Shown in pieces: positions 1 through 13,500 of a stretch of 64,000 nt of DNA. The DNA is from Ifrita kowaldi. Lineage: Eukaryota > Chordata > Aves > Passeriformes > Cinclosomatidae. The translations under genes were made by a program, and so were the position numbers. Within the stretch, counting starts at the first letter, position 1, and each line of letters opens with the position of its first letter. The stretch spans positions 124,001 through 188,000 of the forward strand of contig VZRS01005498.1 of NCBI GenBank assembly GCA_013398055.1, written 5' to 3'. Under the pieces are notes generated by a model. That model was not told the DNA's origin. It worked only from the letters and a program-made list of their open reading frames with translations, and ran no database searches.

Positions 1-1451
1 AGGGTTGCCAGTGTTATAAATTTGAGAAGGTCTGCCCCTCAGAATGGCTCTGCCTGAGGTTTTTGCTTGCTGCTCTTACAGCTGATGTGTGTGCATCTGT
101 GAGGCTGTGCTGTTTGCAGGAAAAGGTCCCTGAAATAACAGAAGAGGATGTCCTACACAGTGAGTGCAGGGAGGGAAGAATCCCAGCTCCCACAGACATG
201 CAGCCTTTAAGACATTTGAAAGCAATGACATTTCATAAAGGAGAAACTTGGAGTAAGTGCTAAGCAGTTATTGTTTCTGGTCTTATAGATGACCCAGGAA
301 TGTGATGTTTTTACTGGCACTCAGTGAGACAGCTCTTGGCTGGGAGCTGTCCAAGGCTTCTGGCATGGCTTCGGCATTCCTGCAGATTTGACACAATGAT
401 TTTAACCAAAATCCCACATGCTTGATATAATCACTCAGTGCCTTTAGAAAGGATTTTATACCTAATATGGACAAAAAAGGGCTCTGCTTTTTCAGAGATG
501 TGACGTGTAGTGAGCAGGTTTGGATCCAGAAATAGACTCATCTGTATTCACTTAGCTTTGGTATTTTTTTTGTGGTCTTTATTATAACAGGCAGGCACCT
601 GCTGACTGTCCAAGTCCAGAGTGCAATATTCAGGTTTAAAAAGCACAGCTACCCCTCAGTTTCTCTTGATTGTCATCTCTGTGGCATGTGAATTTCAAAC
701 ACTCCATGGGGAAGACTCTGCGCCAGCAGAGTCTAATGAAGAGACAAAGATAAGTGGAATAGGCAGGGCAGCAGAGTCCAGTCTGCTCAGGAAGTACCCT
801 TTGCTTCTCCAGGACATATCTTATATAGGATGCTTATAGAGGATGGTCTTTACAGTTCCTTTTAGGGAGCAGGTAAGAGGGATGTGTATTATTGATTCAC
901 ACTTGCCACTGCTTGTTATGTTTGAGTTTCATGTTTATCATGAGTTGGTCTGAGGAAGTAAATGATTTACTCATGCAGCCTGCCTTTGTTTAGGTTGTGA
1001 GCTCGCTTTCTGTAGGTTGAGCTCACTTTGAACTCCAAGGAGTGAGGGAGTGGGGAACTAAAGCCATCATTGCCTGCCTTAGCATTGCAGTTCTCCTCTT
1101 CCAGCACGTGGCCCCAGTGTGGCCCCACTCCTCATGCTGCAGCAGGAGCAGGGCACAGAGACAGCAGAGGCATGAGGTACAGCCCTGGTTCGATGTGCTT
1201 TTATGGCTGCAAGCTGGAGCGATGCTGGGATGCAGCTCCAACACGCTGTGATTTCCAAAGAGGATAAGCTCTCTTTGCGCTTTCCTGTCTTATGGAAGAA
1301 ATATGATGCTTTTCCAAGAGCAGCTATTTGTTGGAGAAGCAGATAGTGAGAGATGTCACATGATGGCCAACTGTGTGGTCAGAGAAAGAAGTGTATTTCC
1401 TCATGGCTCCACATTAATATGTAATTCCCATCTCCTCTTTGCTGTTGTCAG

Positions 1452-1529
1452 CCAAATGGAAAAGGCCCACGCCTACCTGAAGTTTATTGTGTCATCAGCC
1501 GCCTGGGGTGCTTTGACTTATTTTCCAAG
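1452..1529 (+). CDS. DENND2B: DENND2B exon a (RLPEVYC...)
   Basis: Twenty-six codons read in phase 0 from an AG at 1450-1451 to a GTAAGG donor at 1530. The block includes GPRLPEVYCVISRLGCFDLF, the segment that precedes the core DENN domain in ST5. Confidence 0.92.
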
Positions 1530-4500
1530 GTAAGGAGATATTTTTTAATATTGCTTTTTAATTTGGTTGTTTACTAAGACACATCCGCAGTGATGAACCA
1601 GACTGGAAGAATTTCTTGCTTTGATGGGAGATTACTGTTTTACAGTTGCTGTTTTGGATATTCCATCCCTATTATTTGGTTCATCAAAGAATGTCTTATT
1701 ACTTCTGTGACTGAGGCAGAAATTGATTCAGAAAACATCTGGGTGTCTGTATGATCTGGCTGACTGAAGTTTTTTCCATTGTTTTCTGCAGCCGTTCTGT
1801 GCTGAGCTGTAATTCTTGGCATCCATAGTTTGGATGATGGGCCAGTACCACTTTTACTCCAATACCCCGTGGAATGATGAGGTTGAGAAAAAAGATTATT
1901 TAATATGTGAATTCTATACACTTAACACTTTTTTCTTACCCATTCTTGCACTTGACACTTTTTTTTTTCACCCTAGGAGTCTAGGGTAAAGCACAGATGA
2001 TCTTTTAATTGGCCCAATTTTAATTGATTGTGTTTTAATTGCCAGAGGTTTTCACTTCAGATATGGGAAATCTCACAGAACTTTCATAGATTTTACTTGT
2101 TAAAGTTGAAAAGAACATGTAAATCATTGATGTTAATAAAAATCATAGCATTTATATTGTTCATACGATCTAATATTCATACAGAATGTTATCTTTAAAG
2201 CAGGTTCCAAGCTTTTCTAGATAAAACTTTGTTTAACTCAAGCCTTGTGTGAAGAACAACAGTTGGAGTTGCAATAGTTAATTGCAATTCTGATTCTGAG
2301 GTCTTTCATAAAGATCTGAAATCAAGGGTTTATAACAGTGTCTCTTAGACATTATATTGTATCTAAACACAGCTATCTGTGAGTGAAATGGAATGCATTG
2401 TTCTGGGAGGATCACCCAGCTCACCACACTTGTGGTGTGGACAGATCTCCTGAGGCTCTTTTTTGCTATTATGTTTTTATCTAATTTTGATAGTGCTCTA
2501 TTTTTCAAAGGAAGACTTGGGAGAAGGAAAAAAAATTAGGTATTTTCCTTACAACCAAATATCAGTGCAGCTGAGGTATAAGGTCAGACGAGGAAGGTCA
2601 TTGCATGAAAATTGCAAATAATCTGCTTTCCCAGTTCAGTCTGTAACCTGGGAAAAAGTGTGTGATTATCCAGCCAGAGTGAACCCAAGGCTGATGGGTG
2701 ATTGTAACTTCCCTGGCTCCAGCAGGGGCTGTTCCCAGGCACTGTGGCAGGCAGGCCCTGGCCACACACGCCTGGAGATCCTGCTGTGTGTGGGAAGGAA
2801 TGCTCCTGCTCAGTTCCATCCTGGGCCCTGAGTGGGGCTGTTACACATCTGTGCTGCTTTTCCGCTCCTGGGTGGTGGAGGGGCTGGGCCACAGGAGGAG
2901 CCCATCCACACTGGGGTGTGGGTGGGCAAAGCAGCGCCGTCCTGCACAGGGCTGTCACCTCCTGAGGGCAGCACATGGGGCTGGATCTAGCACAGCTCCA
3001 CGGCACACACTCCAGGCACTGCATTTGGAAAGGGATCACTTGATACATGAAGGAGGAAGCACTTGAGCCTTAGCATCCTTCTTGGTTTTGAAGACAGATG
3101 AGGTGTGGATGGAGACAGAAGTTCTGGAAAAGTGAGACTCTCTTTTTCCAGCTAATGAGGAGGAACCTGGGCTGTCCTTACTTGATAAATCCAGTGAAAG
3201 AGAGGAAAAAATAATGAGGGTCCATATTGCTGAATTAGTCAAAACAAGGAATAGCTGTCTTTACAGTACACAGTGAGTGATAAAAACCCATGGGATATTA
3301 AATCTTGGATATTCTTTATCACAAAAGCAAAAAGATTCCTCTTGTTTAAAATGTTTGTTGTCCTTTTTCTGATAACTTGCATTAATTTAGCCTTGCACAA
3401 AGCCTTTCATACTCACTCACTGTTGTAATACCTATTGCTGAGACAGACTTGAGAACCACAGATATCTTAACTTCCAGCCGGTTCATTTGGTCATGGGTTC
3501 AACAGATGTTTCTGACCATTTTCTCTCTTGTGATCTCTGTTCAGCTTTTATTTGGTTTAAATGCTCCTTTTATTTGCATTGTGAAGGTCCTTGGGGCAGG
3601 CATATGACACACACACGATGCCAACTCCAGCAACAAAAAGCATCATAGTGACTGCAGGAACACAACTGTGCTGGCAGTGTGCAGGAGCACCAAGGGACCT
3701 GGGGCACAGCCCTGCTTCATTGTTGCTTCCCTTGGGCAGCTGGTTTTGTTTGCTGAGGATGGTTGTGCTGCAAATTACATCAAGAGTGAAATTCATGTCC
3801 TCGTTTATGGTTATCTGCCACTTCCATGGACTGGAATGCAAGTTATGTACCCAGGGGCAGCTTTGCTTTAGTTAGGCCTTCACTATGTCACAGGGAGGAA
3901 GGGGAAACTATGCACCAATGAATGCCTCTGCTGGCATTTGGTGTCACCAGCTATTGTTACAGGTCACCAGCTTGTGCTTAACTGTCTTTTAATGTTCTGC
4001 TTCAGTGAAAATCATTTCCAAGAGAAACAAGAGAAAATGCCTGGCTCAGGCCCACTAACTCTTGTATGGCCTTTTGCTCTGGAGTGGTGGTTAAAACATC
4101 ACCATTGCAGGTCAAACCACTAACTGCTTTGAACCTTGCTTTCTGGCTTCTTTAGGTTTATCATCTATATGCTCTGTGTAATGTGGGAAAACTTAGCTGT
4201 GATCTAATTTATGTTGCCCCATTGTGACCAAAGAGAGAAGAAAATAATAGTCTCCTCTTTGTAAGAGGTTCCATCTGCTTATTTCAAGACTAGATTGCCT
4301 GCTCTGCATCATGTCCAAGAGAAAATGACCTTAATGCAGGCACCAGTGTGAACAGCTGGGCATGCTTCAGGGGCTGCTCGTGGTCTCCAGCTCAGCACAG
4401 ACTCTGACCTGACAGCCACTGCTGGGAGCTCTGTCCTGCTATCATAGTGGCAGCATTGCTTTCTTTGCTACTCTGTCTTCTTCCTGCCCTCTTATTTGAA

Positions 4501-7500
4501 ATGGAAGGAATGCCCATGCAGAAGAATATTTTTCCTTTACCCAGATTTCAAGATGTACCGCTGAGACGTGATGCTGACCCGGGCTGTGATAATGGGATTT
4601 GTGTTCATCTTTCTCTCCTTCAGCTCACCCTGCTGTTCAGGAATAATCCCAACAATATATAGATCCTTTTAGTCATGTTGAGTCTTCTTCCTCTTTTCCA
4701 GATTTGTTAATTTTCCCTTGCCTCTGTGCTAATTACATTCACAAACAGGCTTCATTTTGTAACCGGAAAACATGGATTGATGGTAATGAAGAAATACACA
4801 GCAGAGGAGAAGTTAACTTAGATCTGCCATGGGTTTAAGCACATGTGGGTCAAAGGATGCTTCAAAAGTCTGTGTGATGCTGACATGTTCTGTCTCTCTC
4901 TCACTTATGTCTTATTAATGGACCAGATCCTGGATGAGGTTGAAAGGAGAAGGGGAATATCTGCTGCCCTGGTTTATCCATTTATGAGAAGTCTGATGGA
5001 ATCTCCTTTTCCTGCACCTGGAAAGACAATCAAAGTCAAGACCTTCCTGCCTGGAGCTGGAAATGAGGTAAAAAGCAACTGCAAATATTAAAAGTTAAAG
5101 CCCTTTACCATTCCATTATCAAAACAGCAAAAGAAAAACAGGAGGAGGCAAACAGATTCTCCAGGGATGTGGGATGGCACACCTTCAAAATGAGCAGAGC
5201 AGGAGCTGTACCACTGTGGATATGCTAATGCTAGTTCCCATTGATGATTATAAGCCAATTTATGGTTATGTATTTATTATTTTATGTTTATTAATAAGTT
5301 ATGTGTAAGAAAAACAGCCAACACAAATGTCCCAGTGTGCCTGGCCTACTGCAGTTCAGAGACTGCAGCATTGCTGGGCTTTATCACAGTGATAACAGGC
5401 AAGTGTGAGTTTCCCATGCTGTCTGTACCTGAGCACTTCAGCAGCTGCTTATTTCAAACCTCATTACTGCTGGTCCTGGCGTTGGTAGGAGTGACCAGCA
5501 GCATTTAAATGGCTCTCTTTGGCAATAAATACCTTTAAACTGGCCCTCAAAGAAAAGCATGTCTTGTAAAACTTATGTGTGCTCACATATAATAGATGAT
5601 AGATGTCATTTCTTTTTACTCCTGACTCAAGTAGCTGGAAGCCTAGCTTTAGACAACATATGCCTTACTGGAAAATGGCAGTGTTGATGAAAATGCTTTT
5701 GCAAGTTGGGGCTGGCCAACCATGTCAAATTCTGCTCTCTGCATGCCCCTATGTAAGAATACAGTAGCTGCACTCAGATGGGCAAAGGATACAGAAGGGA
5801 TACATCCCTGAAGATAGGAACAGAATTTGTCCCAGTTAGTGAAAGCAGGAAAAAACCCCTTCCCTTTAGGGTTATTTTACACTCCTTAGGGTTAGTTTTA
5901 CGGTGCTTTTGTTATTTTTGCATTGAATCATATTTTCTCTAAATGTAATGCCACTGACTTCAATGAAGTGGGCCTGTAATGTATGGAGTAAGCTGGTGTG
6001 AAATGTAAAATGTTCTTTGTATGAGTGACTTGCAAGGCATTTTAAAATCACCTGCATTTTCTTCTGGAGAAACAGCGTCTGAAAGGGTAATTGGCATAAC
6101 AGGGGAAAGATCTGACAATGCTTTTTCTGTGTGAACGTATCTGGGAGCCATGGATCTGCAACTTCTCTATCCTCTGCTCAAGCTTCTGAACTCTCCCAGA
6201 GAAAAACATTGAGATAATTCCAACAAACAAACAACTCTCTTCTGGCTGAGCTTTGCTCTCTGTTGTGCTAGTACAAACTCGTTATTTAAATGGAATGCAC
6301 TGGCTTAATTAGGAACAGAATCTTGTCCTTCCATTGTGGCTCCTCTTGCCTAAACAAAGATGATGATTAATTGGGAAGCAGACAGTGTATTTCTTTGTGA
6401 TGAGCAGACTGAGGCAGCAGGCTTTGCCAGGCAGCAGAAAACATCCCTGGTATTTGTAAAAGCTGCTGTAACTTGCATTGCATCCTACCCTGCAGCAAGA
6501 TTTTCGGGTTGGAAGGTTTGCAGTGGAATCAGCTCCTCAGGATTTGGCACATACACTTGATTTGAGCTTGCAGTCTCAGTGCAAAGGAATGGAAGTGGGC
6601 ACCTTTGCTGATTGCGAGGAAGAGTTAGGCAGCATTTCCAAGGAGCCATTCCTGGTACACATTCCTGGTACATTCCCTCCACAATTTGTTTCTTACTGCT
6701 GTTTGGGGCAACAGCTGAGTCATGGGTGTCTATACATCATACTGTTCCTGTATTTCAGGCTTAAAAAAATCAAATCTATGCACAGATACTGTTCTAAGAG
6801 TGGCTTTCTTTTTACAGTTGTGTGTTACTGATCACAAACAATATCCCAACTAAACTGATATGGACTTACTTTGTTCACCGTATCCTGTGATCTTGAGCAT
6901 GTCCTTAAAACAGTGTTTGTGAGGAATTTTGTAAGGGTTACTCCAGATGAAACCTGATTCAGTACACTTGTGAAATGTGGTGTCACATGCATGAAAACAT
7001 AAGAGTAGTCTAAAGCAATAAAGTGATGGTGATTTTTGGACATATGGAAAGAAGATGATGTATACATGTTCCTGTTAATATATATTCAGAGATTTCAACA
7101 CAGCTTCAAGTTGGCCATCTTTTTCCCTTTCCCTTCTGTTTCCTCAAATTCCTCAATAGTCCATCATTTGCTGTCTTGTGCTTCGTATTTTCCTCCTTCT
7201 GTTACTCTCTTCTTCACATTATTTTTCCCTCTTCTTTTTTCTGTCCTCTGCCTTCAAGTTCCACATCTGAACATGTGAATTGCAGAGTAAAAGGAAGATA
7301 TAATAAAGGAATCAAGGAAAAGGCATTTGAGAAAAGGAAGGAGAGGGCCTGAGGTCATGGATGAAGTATGAAAATTAGACTGTAAAGGGATGTCACAACT
7401 CACCATCTAAGACCTTGTCCTGACTCCCCAGTTAAGTATATAAAATATATATATATGTACATATCTTTAAATGAAAAGAGAAAGGTTTTAAACATTATCT

Positions 7501-10500
7501 AGTGAATTACACATCACAGAAGAGTGGAAATGGAATAAATTTTGTTTAAAGTCTTCCTGGCGTTTTAGTTGAGTCCCAGGCTCCTATCTAGATGTTAATA
7601 TGAATTGTTAGCCAAGCTTAGAACCTAATTTATCTTGTGTTTCTGGCTATTTTAACCCTGTAAGCTTCCAGCTCCAGTGTTTGATTGTTACTTGCTTCAT
7701 ACACTTGACTCAGCCAAGCTTTGCATCTCTGACAGAATGTTTGGAAGGGAGAATTATGCTTCCCTTGGAGATGGCAGCAGGCAGTGCACACAGCTGTATT
7801 CTGGGAAGAATGGTATGACAGGAATTGTGCAATACACCGTTTTTTTCCTGGAGCGCTGTGCCTGCAGCCTCGGTTTGCGCGGGGGGCCGGGGTTCGGTCT
7901 GTGTGCCCTCGCCAGGGGCACTGCTGGAGGGCCGGGCTGGGCTCCAGGCACGCCGGCATTGGCGGCCTCGCCCAGCCACGCTGACTGCTGTGTGTTGGGT
8001 GTGTGCAGGTCATTGAGCTGCGGAGGCCCATGGACTCCCGCCTGGAACACGTGGACTTCGAGTGCCTGTTCAAGTGCCTCAGCGTGCGGCAGATCATCCG
8101 CATCTTCGCCTCCCTCCTGCTGGAGCGCCGCGTCATCTTCGTAGCAGACAAGCTCAGGTAAGTGCTGGAGGCACCTGAAGCACACACGCGGGACAGTGCT
8201 ATCTCTGGTACAAAAGGCTTTATGAAACACACGGAATGGTTTTCAGATGTGAGGATCCTCTCACTGGAGGATTTAAATGTCTTTTTACATCCATGGATGT
8301 TCTGTCTTACTTTCCCATCTGTAAAATAGCAATACCAATTCGCACCTGCTTCAGTCAGCAAATGTTTGCACAACATTTTGAAGCAATGTAGTCCCAGCAA
8401 GGTTTCTTTTCAGGTTTTGAACACGGAGTACTCATAAAGAGTAGCAGAAGTTGTCACTGAGGTGCTTCACCTTGTGCTCATGCAGTGCTGAGAGCTCCCC
8501 TGGTTTGCTCCATGCAGGACAGAGAGTTTATGTTGGTGCTGTGTTTTAATTCCTGCCCTACCAAACCCATCCAGTGGGAGTGTTAAAACTGCTATCACAG
8601 TCCTTCCCAACTATTTGGGATATTTTTCGTGGTGCTCACGTGACCTGAAGACATTTCCTTTTGGAAGCTCCATCTTGGGCTCCTTGCTACAACCTTTCAA
8701 CACACCTTTTGCTTCCCTGCCCTTTGATTGCGATCTGCCCTCTTGGTTCCTCTGAAGCATGAGCTCAGCCCAGCGTGTAAGGAGTGAGAGTGACAGGCCA
8801 CAACTTCACATGGCCTTTCCCAAGGAACTGGGAGCTCTGTGTAAGCTGCACCCCTGCCCCACAGCAAAGAAACATCCTATTTTTTAGATGCTTATGTCAA
8901 CCACACAGAAGAGTGTGAGCAATGTAAAGAAGACGTTCTTTGCTGTGGCATGATAAATAATAAAAAATGGCAAATAAAAATAAAACCTGTAATTTATTAG
9001 ACTCAGGAACATCCAGCATCTTTTAGAAGGACACCAGAGACTGTATGGGAGGTTAAAAACACAGATGGATCTACCCAAACAAACTCTGTTAAACACTTTA
9101 TCAGTCCTGACCTCCTCTGAATGACCGCCAGAAATAATAGCTGCACTTAGTGGCCGCCAGTGTATATAATAGCAAAAATACTTTGCATAGTAAAAGCTTT
9201 ACAACCTTTAGGGGAGAATTTCTTAAAGCTGCAGACCCTTCTCGGGTTATAAAGTTACTTCCCTAGCAGTCTTTTCCGTGTCTAGAACAATAGGAACATT
9301 TTATTTCATCCCTTCTCTTGTCAGTAATCCTTGGTTTGAATGACCATTTGGGATGACTTAATTTCACATAAACCCATGATGAGAATTGTGTAACTAGTCC
9401 AGGGTTTCTGCAGTACTTTAGTAGATATATGAATCACACCATGGATATTGGGGCAGGTAGCTGTAGAAAATACTGTTGGTGCATTCCTTCTGACTTTTCC
9501 TACAGCATGTTTACTTACCTCATTCTGTTTCTGTTTCACCATTCTTTCACCACCCACAAATGTGACTGTAATTCAGGTTGACACAGATCTGCATTCCTTC
9601 CAATGGCACAGTGATCTGAGTGGAAACTCACAGAAATGGTGCAGCAAAAGTCAGGGCCCTGCTGTGCTGCTGCCAGCTGCTGCTCTGCTCTGGAGCTCCC
9701 AGTTGTTCCTCTGTAGTGGTCTGGGAACCACAGGCACTGTCCTGCAAGGATGGCTTGCTGTGGGAGAGATCCTCAGCTATGAGGGATGAGACAGACAGCA
9801 GCCATTCCCTGGAGCATTTCCCTGGGACAGATGGCCTAGCCAATGTCATATAATGCTCTGGGCACTGTGCAGAGAAAGTCAACAATTAAACCTGGCTCAA
9901 GGTAGCTTGGCACAGAACACAGTGATGTTGCTGATACTGAGGGCTTGTGGTAACCCAGGACTTCATCAGGCAGCCAGGGTTTTACACACATTGCAACTCT
10001 GGCTGGAAGTTCAGGCTTGCCTGTGCAATTACCTTTCTCTTGATAGCTGCCTAGTCCCACAGGCCTTGGAGCAGGGAATAGGAGAGTTCTGCCTACAGGC
10101 AGCGTGCTGCTCACCCTTTTGGCACACAGAAATTGGGCACCAGGACCAACAGGAACCAGAAATTATAAAGATCCCTTTTGGTAAACACATACCCAAACAT
10201 TGTGCTCTCCTGCAGAAACTGTTACCCAGTGAGCTGTTGTTTCAGTGTGAGAGGGGGCCCTGGGATAGGGGCCATTACGCACGAGAAAAGAGAGGATTCA
10301 GATGGATCTGAGAGGCCTGGGAGGTTTTGTGGTTGCTCCTGTAAGAAGGGATAGAACCTTTCTTACAAAATGGCTTATGTTCAAATGCTTTTCTATATCC
10401 ACATGTACCCTTTATTGTATGTATATACTCTGTTTCATTTGATAAGAGGGTGACAAAATCTGGTGTGGTAGATAAGGTTCTGGATCCAGACTTGTGAATC

Positions 10501-13500
10501 CCAAGCAATCCTTCTGAACCCTCTGACGTGCTGAGTGTCACATGCTGGAAACATAGCACCTCTTTCTATCTTTTGTGTGGTCTGTCTGGGATCCCAAACA
10601 CTCTGGGGTGGAGGCTGCTTCTTGCTCTGTGTGTGCAGCAGCTCTGCTTTATTCAGTGTGGTCTCTCTCAGCATGGGGATCTAGGAGGTACTGTAAAGCG
10701 GAAACTAATAATGAGTCCTTTGACAAGGGCCTGGAGAAAGTGACAGTGGATTTAAATTCAATACTTACTGAGATTTTCATGGTTTAAATCGGGATGAAGT
10801 CTAAAATGAAACACTCTGGCTTTGAGCTAGTAACTGTCTTCTTGGAACCTTTGCCTTGTCTGACGTGAGTTTTGTTTATGGGCATCCTGGCTGAAACTGG
10901 AGTTTACCAGTAATGTGGAAAAAAAAAAAGTGAAATATCTTACAGGTCCACTCTGTGCCCAGAGAACGAGAGCAGGAAATTAAAATGATTTTACAAGGGT
11001 TGATTTCTTTATGTACCCAAAAACTAGCTTAGAAATAAATGAAGTTGAGGTTTAGGCTTCAAACAATAAGATGCATTGGGCTTTTGTGGCTGCCTGTTTA
11101 ATGGGTTTCCCAGCAATAAATGATTTCACACATTATAGAGGTTTGGGAAAGTCATGCCTAGTGGAGTGAGATTCATTTAATAAGTTGTTATTTATGGTTC
11201 TTCTAGTGCCCAGAATGTGCCAAAATTTAAAGTCCTTGATCTTGGCAGGAAGAGGTTGTCATTTGTCAACACAGAGAGTGATGCTCCCAAGTAGTGAGGA
11301 AACAACAGTGAAGTTCTGAATGACAGCACTGTGAGGTTGCCCTGGTTAGATATGTGCAGTCAGGTTTGGGTATGTTTCCCTCCATTAAGTTGATTTTGTA
11401 TTTTTTCTGCTTGAAATTGGGTGAATAAATCCCTGCAGCTCTTTGCTCACCTTCAAAAGTGAATGTGAATCTGCCAGAGACCTTTCAGAATTTTGCTCTC
11501 TGTGAACAGTCACGAAGACAACAAAGAAATAAAAATAACTATAAAGAAACTTGGAAGAATAATAATACCACAACTCTAAAAGAGGTAACTCAAGGTTCCA
11601 ATTCCTTAAAAATCTGCTGAAAGCACAGCTGAGGTGGTATGTCCCATCCCAGTTCTAATCCCTGTCCCACTGGGAGCCCCTGTTTATGTTCCCAGCATTC
11701 TGCCTGGTCACCCCAACTCTGGAGCAGTCCCGTGCCTGCCAGCTGCAAAGGGGGAGCTGCTCTGGTGCCATCCTCTGGGGTTTCAAAGGCAGCAGATGCA
11801 AAACCAGTGGGTCCTGGGGCTCAGGAACATTGACCTTGCTGCAGGCACAAAGGTAGCAACAGAAAATAAATAGAAAGCAAACACTGGAAGAAAAATACTT
11901 CTCTGCGTGTTTTAGTTTTATGCTGGGGAAAAAAATTTGTGGACGTGTTTGCTGAGGAGGTGATGTATCCCTGCGTGTGAGAACAGCCTCTGCCTTTTCC
12001 CCAGAATGTTTGGAGAGGGGGAAAGGAAGGCCCTGGACATAGCAATGTCCTTTTGCTATAACCCTATTTTTTATAAATAAAAAACACTCTTGCTGTAATC
12101 CACTATGTTGTGAAGGACTTCGAGGATATTTTGCTTACATTTCACATATGGGTCCAGTCCAATGCCAGCCACAGTCAGTGGGAGTGTTTGGATGAGGCTT
12201 GTTTTTTGCTGTGGATCCAAATCCTCCAATAGTCCTCTCAGTGGCCTTTGGAAAACTTTTGGGGCTGTGCAAGGCTTCTGTAGAGCCCCTGCTCTTGTAA
12301 AAGACAAAACAACTTTTCATTGTTGTGAATTCTGGTTTTCTATGAGATATTTCAGCTTCTTCTCAGTGAAGCAGGAGCATGGGCCTCAGGGAAAAAACCC
12401 TAACCCTACCCCTCCCCACAGTATTTTGAACTGCAGGAGGAATCTGTCTTCCAGCAACTGTAGAAAGTCCAGGCAGATCCCAGACCTGACCAAAGGTTAT
12501 GGGCTGGAGACAGAAACACTGACTAATAAAGGACAGAGCATAAATATGTAAATAGTGGGGAAGTCATCCCGCAGGCATGCCTGTGTTAACTGTGGAGCAA
12601 AAGGGGAGCAGAGTGTACTTGTATTCAAGGGCAAAGGCTTTCAGAACAAACAGCAGCATTTCCCTATTCTCACGCACAGACACAGCTTAGGGCTGCCTGT
12701 GCTAGGCCCAGGATGTTCAGGGAGCAGTGATGCTTCTCCTCATGTTTGAGTCTGTTGTTTTGGGGCCATGCTGGAAACTGGTGGCAAGAGTTGCGAGGTA
12801 GCCTGGTCCCCATTTCTCGGTGCCTCTCCAAAAACATCCTTTAACCTAGCAGCCAAAATCATAGCAAGATCTTGTAGCTCAAGTTAAAACATGCAAATTT
12901 AAGTAAGAGATAAGTGGCAGTGTCTTAGTAGTAAATCATTGCTCCTCAGTCCAGTATCAAGGTCAAGTGGAAAAGCAAGAGTAGCTAAACTCTGGGGCAT
13001 ATTACTAAAGTGCACGCTCATTCCCTATTTCCTTATTGTTCCCTTTTTATTAACAAAAGTAGGATTTAATTCTTACAAATGAATCATGGCAGTGACGGGT
13101 CTGAACAGCTTCACCAGCTGCCTGGGAATGCTCCTTTCCGGTAGCTGTCATCTTAAAATGCTTGTGAAGTCTGCCAACCTGCAGTTTAAAAGGTAAAAAC
13201 ACATGCATTAGTACAGACAGAAGTGTGCTTGGTAAACAGACGTGAGCTTTGGCCAGCAATAAAGATTTCCTTTACTCTCCCCTGTCACAAAAACCTCCAC
13301 AAAAAGAAGGGTGAGAGAAATTTGACAACAAATACATGCCAGAAGCCAGCTTGAGAGGGAGAATTTACTGCTGCCAGTCTCTGACTGGCCTGTACCATTT
13401 CTGAGCACAGGCTACAGGGTCTTGGTAGTTTTTTAATTATCAACTCTGAATTGAAGATGATGTTTGGAGATGCAAACTACTGCACCTGTGGAATGTGTAA

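Noticed and set aside
120..159. Possible DENND2B exon EKVPEITEEDVLH between TTTGCAG and GTGAGT
   Set aside because: It does not match any part of the remembered ST5 protein and would sit between segments that are contiguous in it. The splice-like ends are probably chance.
7630..8400. Long minus-strand open frame of 256 codons
   Set aside because: It runs opposite the GC-rich DENND2B exon c and its flanks. This is the usual shadow of a high-GC coding exon, with no splice signals of its own.
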